Below are positions 34,731-45,216 of a stretch of 64,000 nucleotides of DNA, piece by piece (the first letter of the stretch is position 1; every line of letters starts with the position of its first letter). This DNA comes from Chrysophaeum taylorii (lineage: Eukaryota; Sar; Pelagophyceae; Pelagomonadales; Pelagomonadaceae). The notes beneath the pieces are model-generated. The model was not told the DNA's origin, searched no databases, and saw nothing but the letters and a program-made list of their open reading frames with translations. The DNA is taken from NCBI GenBank assembly GCA_029834535.1, contig JAQMWT010000262.1:1-64000 (forward strand), given 5' to 3'. The position numbers and the translations under genes were made by a program.

Positions 34731-35872
34731 CCTAATAATAATGACTTCCACACTAAATTGTTATTATTTTTTTCCGGCGTGTGCAGTGCAGAAGCCTGCT
34801 GACATCAGGCTGACACCAGGTCCCATGACCGAAGAGACTGCCGCCCAACGTCGAGTGGCTCTTTTTTTAAGGCGCACAAAATTGTCTCCGGCTTGGAACT
34901 TGTTAAGCACTCGAGGGTGCCTTGACGCTGGCTTCGTGACGGCGTGGTACCCAAGTATGACGATCGCTCGATAATGTGCCTAGAGTGCAGTAGTTCTACT
35001 TTAATCGAAGTGCGGAGAAGCGTAGAACAGGTGGGTGAGCTTTGCTCTGCTTTGCTTTGCTTTGCTTTGCTTTGCTTTGCTTTGCACACATCGACACGGC
35101 GGTCGCAGGAACAATGTGTTGCAAATCGGCACTGGCCTTGTGTTGTGCAAGGTCACTAGGTGGTGAGAGGTTCAGCAGGCGTGTCAAAGCAAATTGGGCA
35201 TTGCGCGCGATGAAGCAGTTTGCTGCGGGGACCAGCAACGGGGACATGGGGGGGCTCCAAGTATGACGTGACGTATTTTCTTGCGACACACGACTACTTT
35301 GCGACGCAGAACGAGATCTCTGCTTTGGCGCGGGCAAAAATATCTCCTCTCGAGTTCATCACACCTCGCTCTCCGAGCGCGGGCTCACGGGATGCATACA
35401 TAGCAAGTACAGATGCTGATGTTCGAAAACACAGTCCAGAATCTGCAACAAATACAAACTTCCACCAAACACGAGGTGCTGCGACCCTTATCGTTCGTTC
35501 TCTTTATTCTCGGGCTCGTAGTAGTCGCTCGCAGCGAACAAGCCCAATACAAGCCATGATCCCGCGTAGGCTCTTGCACGCTCGTCGGTACAAAAATCGT
35601 TGCGGTTCCCGGCGGTATCACAGGCCGCAACGCGAGTTTCGGGATTTATTTCGATACGCATCACGCGGGATCGATCATCATCTCAGGCTGTGCATTCGAC
35701 GACGACGATATTTCTATAATTCTCTTGCGTCGGTGTTGTTTCATTTCAGTTCAGGAACAACGATGATGATTGTCCTCCCCCGAATCTCGCGAGGACGCCT
35801 TCACGCCATGAAATGTTCCTCGAAAGGAGAGAACGAGAGTGCGCGTTTGCGATCTCACAAAAAATTAGAAAT
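34731..35872. other. Gene-free interval with TTTGC microsatellite
   Basis: Contains a (CTTTG)n tract at about 35,040-35,085. Frames up to 218 codons occur (35,220-35,876) but start in low-complexity sequence, have no family features and overlap the end of the minus-strand glycosyltransferase. I see no gene I can support. Confidence 0.55.
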
Positions 35873-36988
35873 CTAGAAAAGGCCGGCGCACGCAAGAGGA
35901 GCGGCGGCGGGGTCGTCATTTTTTTTTTGTCGAGGGTACCACATGTGGTACGACTTGAGTTTGCTCATCTTGGCCGCGTGGCCAGCGACCATGTTGGCGT
36001 GTACAATGGCTGCGCGATCACCGAGGGCCACCTCGCTGTTCTGAATCGACGGCCATCCGCAGGGAAAGGCGTCGTGGGGCAAAGGACAGAGGTAGAGGGG
36101 TGGGAGCGTGGTATTGGAATAGAGGGTATAGTGCTCGATCGCGGGGCGATTGAGGACGTCTTTTCGCCAGTAGTGGCGGAGGGGTCCGGTCGCGTTTCGC
36201 GAGACGGTGACGCGAGGCACAAGAGTGTTGATGACGTACCACCAATGTTCCTGGTCTTCGGTGCGCTTGCGGCGCTCGTCGCGAACGCTGAGGTCGAGGA
36301 CGTTGTCGAGCGCAGCGTCGCCCGCCTTGAGAAAATGGAACCCGGTGTTCGCTTCGCGAACTTTTTGGTACACGTACTCGAATGGGCCGTTCGGTTGAAA
36401 GATGTACGAGCAGTTCAAGCCGTCAATGATTTCTGTGACGATGGGCCAGGGATCGGCCTTGAAGGCGATGTCGACGTCCGAGACCCAGACGTCGAAGCCG
36501 ACGTCGAGGATCGCCGCGGCCATTACGAGTTTGAAGTTGGCGACGCGGTCGAAGCCGTCCTGGCGAAATTGCGAGGCCTCGTGTCGGATGCCGAGGGCCT
36601 TGGCAACGTCGGCCGCAAAATAGAGGACGCCGTGTTTTTCCCAGAGCGGGTGCCACCGCGCGTCGTCGCGCAGGCGCTCGAACGCCTGGCGCTCGGCGGG
36701 CCACGTCAAAAACTTGAGACCTGCACGCACGGCGTAGCACGCCCAGTTCTCGAAGAAGTCGAGGTACCCCGAATTGAAGGTCACCGCCAGGACTGTGCGC
36801 GATTGCTCCCACGGCGATGGCCCGTCGGACGTCGTCCTCAGAGATGGCACGGCCGCCTCTCTGCCGACGTGGATGCCCGCCGCCTTCGTGACCGCATCAA
36901 CGAGAGCAGCGCGATCAGTTCCCTGCAGGGAGGAGATCGGTCCCCTCGTCGCCGACGCACCCACCACCGACCACCACCACCGCCACAT
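35873..36988 (-). CDS. Putative nucleotide-diphospho-sugar transferase (DxD, GT77-like), 371 aa
   Basis: Single exon from an ATG with an in-frame stop immediately upstream. The centre reads FDRVANFKLVMAAAILD followed by VWVSDVDIAFKADPWP, the DxD-containing motif of the nucleotide-diphospho-sugar transferase fold (Pfam Nucleotid_trans, CAZy GT77 type), in which the Asp pair binds Mn2+ and UDP-sugar. Further conserved-looking blocks are NTGFHFLKAG and EDQEHWWYVIN, where the family has NAGFFYVR...DQ. The C-terminal IVHANMVAGHAAKMSKLK corresponds to the family's HxNxxxGxxxK region. The N-terminus (MWRWWWSVVG) is too short to call as a signal anchor. It likely acts in secretory-pathway glycosylation; the substrate is unknown. 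Confidence 0.78.
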   Translation of the reverse strand: MWRWWWSVVGASATRGPISSLQGTDRAALVDAVTKAAGIHVGREAAVPSLRTTSDGPSPWEQSRTVLAVTFNSGYLDFFENWACYAVRAGLKFLTWPAERQAFERLRDDARWHPLWEKHGVLYFAADVAKALGIRHEASQFRQDGFDRVANFKLVMAAAILDVGFDVWVSDVDIAFKADPWPIVTEIIDGLNCSYIFQPNGPFEYVYQKVREANTGFHFLKAGDAALDNVLDLSVRDERRKRTEDQEHWWYVINTLVPRVTVSRNATGPLRHYWRKDVLNRPAIEHYTLYSNTTLPPLYLCPLPHDAFPCGWPSIQNSEVALGDRAAIVHANMVAGHAAKMSKLKSYHMWYPRQKKNDDPAAAPLACAGLF

Positions 36989-37092
36989 ATTATGCCGCGT
37001 TGGAAAGAAGAAGACGGAAACAACAACAACGGAAACAACAAAAACCGCTGCTGCTGCTCCAGAATATTATTATTCTAGTAGGGACGAACCAG

Positions 37093-39702
37093 CTATGGTG
37101 GTGGCTCGTCGGCCCGGCGGTCGGCATGGAGGTTCATCCAATGTCGACCGGAGGCGGCGTCGACCGCGTAGGTCGAGGTGTCTCTGTGGTGTGCGACGCC
37201 CGGCTGCAGGTCCCGAAGGTTGAGGAAGCCTTCCTCGATGCTAGCCTGGCCGTCGGTCGCTGTCCACGGGACGCGGCAGGCCGGACAAGTCGGATGTCTT
37301 GCGAGCCAGCGTTGCAGGCAGTCGCCGTGCAAGTTCTTGCCGCACGCGCGACACCACTCGTGATGATTTTCGTCCGCAGCGAAAGAATCGAAGCAGACGC
37401 AACAGGTCGCGCTCGCGAGCAGTTCGCGAGACGTCGCGGCAACGGCCGGAGCTCTGTCGTCGACGAGGTCCTCCCCTCGAGAGGCGCGGCCGTAGGCGGC
37501 TCGCGCGACGGTGGAGGCGACGATGGAGGCGTCTTCGGTACGCCGGAGGATGGCGCGGAGCTCGTCGGAACGCAGGAATCGCTGGTAAGCGAGATAGTCG
37601 TAATCTTCGGGAACCGCGAGGACCTTGCACAGGACAAAGAAGCGGTGCTTGCAGACCTTGGTGGGGTGCGAGGTGGCGAAGGGACACGTGCACTTGGGTT
37701 CGAAGTAGAGCGTCACCTCGTAGACGTTGCCCGTCGAGCCCATCACGGCAAAAACGTGTTTCGGGACGGGCGAGCCGCTCGCGAAGCCGGCGGGGGTCTC
37801 GTCGCGTCGCGCGACCAGATACATGCGCTCGTTGAGCGCGCGCTCTCGAAGCGCGCGAGTCTCGGCGGTTTCGATCCGGAGCGGACCGCGCCGCTTCTCG
37901 CCGCAGGCCGAGACGTCCTTTCGGCGGCGAGTCGTCGTTCCGAGCGAGGCCGCGCGCCTCAGCTCGTCGGGCGTCGGAGGGTCGACGGTGCCGTTGCGAA
38001 GGGCGCGGAACTTCCTCACGAGCCAGGACTCGGTCTTTACGACGACGAGATCGTGGAAGTTGCGAAGCGCGTCGGGGTCGGCGCCCTCGGGCACTACGAG
38101 GTGGGTCGGCGCGAGCTTCTTGTCGGCGCGCGCGTTCTGGTCGACGACCGTCGCGCCGAGTTCGCGGAGTCGCTTCCGGATCTTGTCGGCTGCCCCGTTG
38201 GCGTTTTGCTTTCGCTTCTTGGTGGCGTCCTCGGTCCCTTTGAACAACTTGAAGTCGGCGTCGGCGCCGCGCACCTCGAACACCGCGCCGACCAGGAGGT
38301 TCTCCTCGGTCTCCTCGATCGCGTCCGAAAGGACGACCCTGCCCTCGTTCGGGCCAAAGTGGATGGCGACCGCGCCGTCGACATCCCCCGACGAATCGCG
38401 CAACAGCTGCGCGAGGTACGCCTTTGGCGCGCCCGGGAGCACCTCGGCGAGCCGCGCGACCTGGCGCTCGTCGGCGTTGGTTGGCGCCCGCGCGCCGCGA
38501 GTCGCGTCGAGGAGTCGTCGTTGCTGCCTGACGTTTACGCGCCGCAGCGGGTCCTGCTCCCTTTCTGCTGCTGCTGCAAGGCCGCCGCCGCCGCCGCCGC
38601 CGCGGCGGCGGCAAAGGAAAGAGTCGAGCTTGCCGACGTCCGCGCGGAGGTCCGTCTCGGCGACGAAGAGGTCTCTCAGCGCCCGCCGCGCCTCGCGCGT
38701 CTCGGCGTTGACCGTCGGCACCACCTCGCGCGGTCGCAGCTGGCGCACGAACGCCTTGAGTTCCAGAAAGCTCGAGTGCTCGGAGTACGGCACGCCGACG
38801 CACCGCGTCTGCCCGTCGTTCTCGACCCACTCCGAGTATGCCTTCCCGCGCCGGAACTCCCACCCCGTGCACCGCAGGCTGCAGACGGCGTCGAAACGCG
38901 AATTTTCCAGCACCGCGAGAAGTCGTTCGTGCGGACTCTTTTTTTGGGCGGTCGAGCCGCCGCCGCCGCCGCCGCCAAAGACGCCTTCGACCCACACCCG
39001 CACCCTCGGGTCGTCCTTGTCCGCGCAGTGCAGCGAATCGTCCCAACGCCCGCAGAACCGCAACGCCTCCGCGCGCCGCTTCGGCACGTACCCCAGCCCG
39101 CCAGACGCCCGGATCGCCGCGTCGACCGCGTTCTCCTTGCCGAGCGAGTACGTTCCGACGACGAAGAGCGTGCGCGGCGGGCTCGACGCGACGACCTCGG
39201 CGATCGTCCGGCACGCGTCCTCCTGCGCCGGAAAATCCCACCGCGGCGATGCGTAGGTCGTGTCGAGGTAGACGCGGTCGAACCCGACGTCCGAGTCGCC
39301 AAACTGCGCGCGGACCGCTTCGCTCGCCCTAAAATCGCCCGTGTGCAACGCGCGATACCCGTCTTTCTCGAACGCGAACAACAGCGATCCGGGGCAGTGC
39401 CCCGCGTCCAGCGCGCGCACGCGGCACCCCTCGATCTCGACGCACTCGCCGACCTCGACGATCACACACCGCGACCGCAGCGCCGGCGACACATCTCTCT
39501 CTATCGCCGCGACCGTCGTCCCCGAGCAGTAGATCGTCCCGGCGTCGAACGTGCTCGTCAACCCGCACACGTGATCCGAGTGCGCGTGGGAGAGGAACCA
39601 GTGCCGCACATCCGGATACCGCGCCTGAAAGTTAAAACCGTCCACCACGAACGCCTCCAAAGGCGCCGCGAGCCGCTTGATGCTCGCCAACTGCGTGGCC
39701 AT
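37093..39702 (-). CDS. SNM1/PSO2-type metallo-beta-lactamase nuclease fused to UBA/CUE-like, BRCT, SWIM and RING domains, 869 aa
   Basis: Single exon. Residues 1-350 form a beta-CASP/SNM1 nuclease: HAHSDH (39-44), GHCPGS (101-106), LHTGDFR (119-125), the PSO2-type YLDTTYASPRWDFP, CTGWEF and YSEHSSF. These proteins are 5'-3' exonucleases in interstrand-crosslink repair. After a Gly-rich linker come a UBA/CUE-like helix bundle (LAEVLPGAPKAYLAQLL...GDVDGAVAIHF), a BRCT-like region (LLVGAVFEVR...ELGATVVDQ...THLVVP...SWLVRKF), a SWIM zinc finger (CTCPFATSHPTKVCKH) and a C-terminal RING-type finger (CCVC...CRACGKNLHGDC...CPAC). The SWIM-RING pair suggests E3 ubiquitin-ligase activity. The start at 39,702 is the first ATG; the frame's longer start is GTG. 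Divergent from the 2H phosphoesterase, 141 bp away. Confidence 0.88.
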   Translation of the reverse strand: MATQLASIKRLAAPLEAFVVDGFNFQARYPDVRHWFLSHAHSDHVCGLTSTFDAGTIYCSGTTVAAIERDVSPALRSRCVIVEVGECVEIEGCRVRALDAGHCPGSLLFAFEKDGYRALHTGDFRASEAVRAQFGDSDVGFDRVYLDTTYASPRWDFPAQEDACRTIAEVVASSPPRTLFVVGTYSLGKENAVDAAIRASGGLGYVPKRRAEALRFCGRWDDSLHCADKDDPRVRVWVEGVFGGGGGGGSTAQKKSPHERLLAVLENSRFDAVCSLRCTGWEFRRGKAYSEWVENDGQTRCVGVPYSEHSSFLELKAFVRQLRPREVVPTVNAETREARRALRDLFVAETDLRADVGKLDSFLCRRRGGGGGGGLAAAAEREQDPLRRVNVRQQRRLLDATRGARAPTNADERQVARLAEVLPGAPKAYLAQLLRDSSGDVDGAVAIHFGPNEGRVVLSDAIEETEENLLVGAVFEVRGADADFKLFKGTEDATKKRKQNANGAADKIRKRLRELGATVVDQNARADKKLAPTHLVVPEGADPDALRNFHDLVVVKTESWLVRKFRALRNGTVDPPTPDELRRAASLGTTTRRRKDVSACGEKRRGPLRIETAETRALRERALNERMYLVARRDETPAGFASGSPVPKHVFAVMGSTGNVYEVTLYFEPKCTCPFATSHPTKVCKHRFFVLCKVLAVPEDYDYLAYQRFLRSDELRAILRRTEDASIVASTVARAAYGRASRGEDLVDDRAPAVAATSRELLASATCCVCFDSFAADENHHEWCRACGKNLHGDCLQRWLARHPTCPACRVPWTATDGQASIEEGFLNLRDLQPGVAHHRDTSTYAVDAASGRHWMNLHADRRADEPPP

Positions 39703-39843
39703 GCGGCCGCGATACACAAAACAATTACGCCTTCTTCTTGCTCGCCTTCCGACTTACGGACCCCATCATAACACACGCCGGCGTCGACCTCCAACAAGGT
39801 CTACTTGCTTCTGCGACGATAATTATTACTTACTTACCCCGGC

Positions 39844-40750
39844 ATGCTGCACCCAGCACTCGTGTGGCTGCGGAGTCGGGGCGTCTCGACGACGGTGCCG
39901 CCGCAGGCCTTGAGCGCCGGGATGGCTGACGAGGAGTCGTGGGTCCTGACGCACACGACGTCGTGCGCCATGATCCCGCCGGAAGACGGCGAGGCCTGGC
40001 GGCAGATGCAGGTGGTCAGAGAATCTTTGCGTGATGCCGGGTTGTACCGCTGGCCGCCGCACTGCAACCTTATCTACCCGATGGTGCCTGCGAAGCGCTT
40101 TGACGACGTACTGCCCTTCTTGCAGGAGGCTTGTAAAAAGGTGCCGCCCTTTCGCGTTCGCCTCGCCGAGTGCGGCGTCTTCGGCGGCGCGCGTCGGGGC
40201 GTACTCTGGCTGCGTCCCGACGTCGTGGGCGGCGACGACAGCGGAGAGTCGCCACTCGTGGCATTGCAACGCAAGCTGCGAACCGCGCTCTCCCAACCCG
40301 AAAAAAATTTCGTGCCACACCTTACGTTGTCGCACTTTGAAAGCGCCGAAGCCGCGCTGCGCGCCGCCGAGACCTTGGAGTGGACGCCCGTGGACTTCGT
40401 CGTCGACGAGGTCCACGTCATGGCGCGCCAAGGCGACGACGGCCAGTTCACACTCTACCATCGCCTCCCGCTCGGCGGATGCTCGCTCCCCGATAGCGAG
40501 ATCCTGCCGCGTCCGTTCCGCGGCATGCCGGCCATGCCCTTCGAGTGGACCGACCAGGCGCGAGACCTTTTGCGCGCGCGGCGGGGGAGGTCATCATCGG
40601 GGAGGCCACGTCGGCGGCGGCGCCGCCGGTCGCCGGAGGAGCGCGCGCGCATCGCAGCGAGGACCCCGGAAGAAATCGAGGTGATCCGCGCAGAGAGAGC
40701 CAGGAGAAAAGGCCTTCTCGCGGCCACCGTCGAACAGGCAGCGCAGAAGA

Positions 40751-40782
<32 letters not shown>

Positions 40783-40815
40783 GAACACAACGACGATGAT
40801 GCCGAGATGGCGTAG
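39844..40815 (+). CDS. 2H phosphoesterase / 2'-5' RNA ligase-like protein, 323 aa
   Basis: Two His motifs define the 2H fold: PHCNLIYP at about 76-83 and PHLTLSHF at about 158-165, each of the H-x-(S/T/N)-hydrophobic type, separated by about 80 residues as usual. The family hydrolyses or ligates 2',5' or cyclic phosphodiester bonds in RNA and nucleotides; the closest eukaryotic analogues are AKAP7 and LIGT-type proteins. The second residue of the first motif is Asn rather than Thr/Ser, which may change activity. The C-terminal third is Arg-rich (RSSSGRPRRRRRRRS) then poly-Pro, suggesting RNA binding or nuclear localisation. The first 25 residues could be a transit peptide; a second Met at residue 27 is an alternative start. 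Confidence 0.8.
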
Positions 40816-41247
40816 GCTAGGGAAAGCGCGTCGTCAAATTATAATAATGTCGGAGAAGATAATAGTATCGCGCGTTCATCGAGACGTTACTTCTCATGAT
40901 GAGGATGGCGTCCGTCGAAGCAAGCTTGCGTGTGGTTGTTACATTTGTCGCCGCCGTGACGGAAGAGATGCGCTGCGTGTGCGCGCACGACTCGCTCGGC
41001 GCGAGTCCCATGCTTTCAGATGTCGCGGCGCTACCCCGCTATTATTTATTCAAGCAAGTCAAGGAATGTACAGGGATACTCCATCCCACACAAACCCTTG
41101 TAGTGCATTTCATGTTCAACATTCGTAGGAATGTTCGGGAACCGGTGTTAAATTAAGCAACTTCACCATCTTCTGCTCTTCTACAACCACACACGAGCAC
41201 CAGTAAATTTGATATCATCGCCGATCGTAATAACCAGGTGTGAAAGC
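40816..41247. other. Intergenic upstream of nitrite reductase
   Basis: 432 bp. No conserved gene seen; it presumably carries the nitrite reductase promoter. Confidence 0.6.
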
Positions 41248-44200
41248 ATGTGGGGTGTCCTGTTCGCTGCGTGCACGGCCGTCGCGTTGCAGCAAGGGGG
41301 ACGGCATGCGCGGATTCCCGTACGATGCTCGGCAACGGAAGGGAGTCCGAAGAAGCGGGTCGTGGTGATCGGGAACGGCATGGTTGGGCAGCGGTTCGTA
41401 GAGCTGTGTGCCGAGAAGGCGGCGGCGAAGGAGGCGGATGTTGAGATCGTGTCGTTTTGCGAGGAACGGCTCGCGGCGTACAACCGCGTGCGGTTGACGA
41501 GCTGGTTTGAGACGCGAGACGCGAACGCGCTGTCGCTCGTGGGCGAGTACGCGGAAGACGGGCAGGGCGAGTGGTACCGGGAACGCGAGGATTCGGTAAC
41601 AGTGCGCGTCGGCGAGAAGGCGGAGAAGCTGGACCTCGAGAAGAAGACGGCGGTGTCGACGTCGGGCGACGTAATGCCGTACGACGTTGCGGTCCTCGCG
41701 ACGGGAAGCTACCCGTTCGTGCCTCCGATCGAGGGTAAGGACCTCAAGGGCGTCTTCGTGTACCGCACGATCGACGACCTCGAGGCTCTCGTGGCGTACC
41801 AGAAGGCCCACGGAATTGAGCGCGCGGCCGTTATCGGCGGCGGGCTCCTCGGCCTCGAAGCGGCCAAGGCATTGCACGACTTGGGGCTCGCGACGTCGAT
41901 TCTCGAGTACGCGCCGATACTCATGTGCCGCCAGATCGACCAGGGCGGGCACGACGCGCTTTTGTCCAAGGTCGAAGCCCTCGGGCTCGAGGTCAAGTGT
42001 AACGCGCGCGTCGCGGAGTTTTTGGGCGATGACCAAGGCGTGGTCGCGGGCGTGCGATATTCGAACGACGGGTGGGACGACGACCGAGTGGGTATCGTCG
42101 TGATATCGGCCGGGATCCGTCCGCGCGACGAGGTTGCGAAACAGTCGGGCATCGAGACCCACGAGCGCGGCGGCGTCATCGTCGACGACGCGCTCCGGAC
42201 GTCGGATCCCTCGGTCTACGCGATCGGCGAGGTCGCGCTCCACGCGGGAAAGATCTACGGGCTCGTCGCGCCGGGATACTCCATGGCCGAGATCGCGGCC
42301 GAGAATATTATTAATCAGCTTGCTGGCGTCGACGACTCGGCCCCGCGCTTCGAGGGCGCCGACATGTCTACCAAGCTCAAGCTCCTGGGGTGCGACGTAG
42401 CCAGCTTTGGCAACATAAAGGAATCCGACGATACGACCGCGCTCGTCTGGAACGATCCTGTCGCCGACATCTACCGGAAGCTCCTCTTCAACAAGGCCGA
42501 CAATCGCCTCGAGGGCGGCATCCTCGTCGGAGACGCGAGCGACTACTCGGAGCTCCACGCGCTCCAGAAGTCGGGGGATTCGGTCTCGCAGCCGGCAACG
42601 CTCCTCGCGCCACGCTCGGCACTCGCGTCGTCTTCTTCGTCGTCGTCGCAAAGCGGAGCCGACGAGGCGCCCACAAAACAAATATGTTCGTGTAACGACG
42701 TGTCGCGCGGAGCGCTCGTCGCCGCGTGCAGCGAGCTCGGACCTTCGGCGACCTACGCCGAGCTTAAGGCAATGACACGCGCTGGCAGTGGCTGCGGGGG
42801 CTGCGGTGCGTTTCCGATATTATATCGCGTGTTGGATTTGTTTACGCTTTGTTCTGCGCAGAACCCGACGTGAAGAAGATTCTGAGCGCCGAGCTCGAGA
42901 AGATGGGCGCGGCCGTCAAAAACCACATCTGCGAACACTTCGAGTACTCGCGCCCCGAGCTCATGGCGCTGGTCAACTCTGGCAACCTCCAGTCGTTCGA
43001 GGAGGCGCTCGCCGCGCACGGTAAAGGAACAGACGGGTGCGAGATCTGCAAGCCGGCCGTGGCGTCGATGTTGGCGTCGCTCCACAACGAGGTCATCCTC
43101 ACCGATGGCCGCATGGCCCTCCAAGACACTAACGACCGAAGCCTCGCCAACATGCAGCGCGGTGGAAGTTACTCGGTGGTTCCGCGTGTGCCCGGCGGAG
43201 AGATCACGCCGGAGGGCCTCGTGGCGATGGGTGAGGTCGCCGCCAAATACGGCCTCTACTCGAAGATCACGGGCGCGCAGCGCATCGATCTCTTCGGCGC
43301 CGCCAAGCACCAACTTCCCGACATATGGGAGGATCTTGGGAAGGCCGGCTTCGAGAGCGGCCACGCGTACGGCAAAGCGCTCCGCACCGTCAAATCTTGC
43401 GTCGGCTCCTCGTGGTGCCGCTACGGCGTCCAGAACTCGGTCGACTTTGCGATCGTCGTCGAGAATCGCTACAAGGGCCTCCGTGCCCCGCATAAGCTCA
43501 AGTCGGCCGTCTCGGGGTGCATCCGCGAGTGCGCCGAGGCTTCGAGCAAAGACTTCGCGATGATCGCCACCGACGCCGGGTACGACTTGTACCTCTGCGG
43601 GAATGGAGGGGCGAACCCTCGGCACGGGGTCCTGTTCGCGTCGGGCATCGACGAGGAAACGGTGCTCAAATACCTCGACCGCTTCCTCATGTACTACTGC
43701 CTGACCGGCGAGCGCCTCGAAAGGACGGCGCGCTGGTTTGAACGCCTCGGACCCAACGACGAGGTCCGCCTCCAAGCACTCCAGGACGTCATCATCCACG
43801 ATAAGCTCGGCCTGAATGCCGAGTTCGAGGCGCGCATGCAGCACATTGTCGACACCTACCATGATGAGTGAGCCTTGTGATGTCGGCGCCATTGATAACA
43901 TGTTGGCCGCACCGCAGGTGGGCCGTCGTCGTCGCTGATCCTGATCTTCGTGCCAAATTCAAGCAGTTTGCCAACACCGACGACGTGCAGCCGGCCGACG
44001 AGATGATCGAGTTCATGGATGTCCGCGGCCAGCGCCGACCGGTAGACTGGCCCGCCGATGGCGCGCCTCAGACCATGTGGCGCCCGCCCTCAGACGACCC
44101 CTTCGCACGCTCTGAGAAGTCCTGGGTTGGGTTCGGCCCGTCTGCCGACTTTCCCCCCAACCTGGGCACACCTGTCCTCTACGGCAGCACGCAACTCGCG

Positions 44201-44572
44201 ATCTTTAACACGGGCAAAGAGGGAAAGTGGTACGCTACGCAGAACCTCTGCCCTCACAAGCAGGCCTTCGTGCTCGCGCAAGGCATCGTCGGACTCGCAG
44301 GCGACACCCCCAAGGTCGCGTGCCCGCTGCACAAGAAACAGTTTGGCCTCGAAGATGGAAAGCAAATCGATGGTGATCTCAACATCATTACTTTTCCCAT
44401 CCGCCTTAACCAGGAGACTGGGGAAGTCGAAGTCGAACTCCCTGCACGAGACGAAATTGATGCCGTCCTTGGCACTTCGTTGCTCAAAGTCACTTGTCCG
44501 ACCGAAGTACACGTCGACTACAACGCCATGCCAAACACGACCTTCGCCGCAGAGGTTGTCAAAGCGCGCTAA
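41248..44572 (+). CDS. NIRB: NAD(P)H-nitrite reductase, NirB-NirD fusion, 1,072 aa, three exons
   Basis: Model: 41,248-42,805, 42,862-43,867 and 43,918-44,572. Introns are 56 and 50 nt; the total is 1,073 codons. Domains in order: a hydrophobic N-terminus (MWGVLFAACTAVAL), likely signal or targeting peptide; an FAD-binding Rossmann fold (IGNGMVG, 41-47); an NAD(P)-binding fold (IGGGLLG); a BFD-type [2Fe-2S] domain (CSCND...GSGCGGCE); the ferredoxin-like and sirohaem/[4Fe-4S] domains with SCVGSSWC and SGCIREC; and a C-terminal Rieske domain with CPH and CPLH ligands. It reduces nitrite to ammonium with six electrons from NAD(P)H. In bacteria NirB and NirD are separate subunits; here NirD is fused to the C-terminus through a spliced exon. 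Intron 1 lies inside the 2Fe-2S motif (GCGGC|EPDV). The cellular compartment is not certain. Confidence 0.94.
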
Positions 44573-45216
44573 GCGTTAAGAGCTCCCATTCACCGCTTCT
44601 TGCCTGGTGACTTGTTCATCGAACGCGTGTCCATGAATCACCTTGGAAGCCCCCAGAATCTTTACGAGGCTCCTGCGCCTCTCTTTCTCACCCATCGAGA
44701 AGAACTTAAGCCAGCGCACCTCGTCTGCCATGCCCCGTTGTATGTACGGCATGATATGCACTCGCTCCTCAAAATCAAGACGTGTCGCATGACGACATGG
44801 ACTTTAAGAAACAACAAGATTTCTCTCACGTTTGATCACCATTCCAGCTGAATGCGCCGATCATGCGCCACTCTACCTTGAAACCTGAGTCTGCTCTGCA
44901 TCAGCCTCCGGGCCCCAAGTTGCCTATGTGTGTTATAATAGCTGCTGCATTTCCCCCTTAGCTCTTCACGAGATTTGCTGCGGTTTCGGTGCTAATGCTT
45001 TGGAAGAAGTTTTTTATCAGGAACGTTGAGTGAACTGCAGTCCAACGAATACAAACAGCCGCTTGCACCAAGACCCCAGGGGGCTGTGGCTGGTTGTTGT
45101 GTGCTTGGGGTTTCGTATCATACCTCCACAACCTCGGTGCACTCGAGAGTGCACCAAAATCACGAAAAAACGGCAGGCTTCAACGGCACATAAACGCCCG
45201 AGGCTGCTGCGATCGG
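44573..45216. other. Intergenic, nothing recognised
   Basis: 644 bp between the nitrite reductase stop and the preferred start of the GT90 gene. The GT90 frame is open upstream to about 45,094 but without a good start. No RNA gene or repeat seen. Confidence 0.55.

Noticed and set aside
35220-35876. 218-codon plus-strand frame
   Set aside because: Starts in low-complexity sequence, Arg-rich C-terminus, overlaps the minus-strand glycosyltransferase end, no motif.
35813-37078. 421-codon plus-strand frame
   Set aside because: Shadow of the DxD glycosyltransferase, whose minus-strand reading has the VSDVDIAF motif.
37000-39771. 923-codon plus-strand frame
   Set aside because: Shadow of the SNM1 fusion; Arg/Val-rich with no motifs.
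41248-44572. Bacterial contamination or an operon of nirB and nirD
   Set aside because: Two phase-consistent GT-AG introns interrupt the coding sequence, and both neighbours are eukaryotic.
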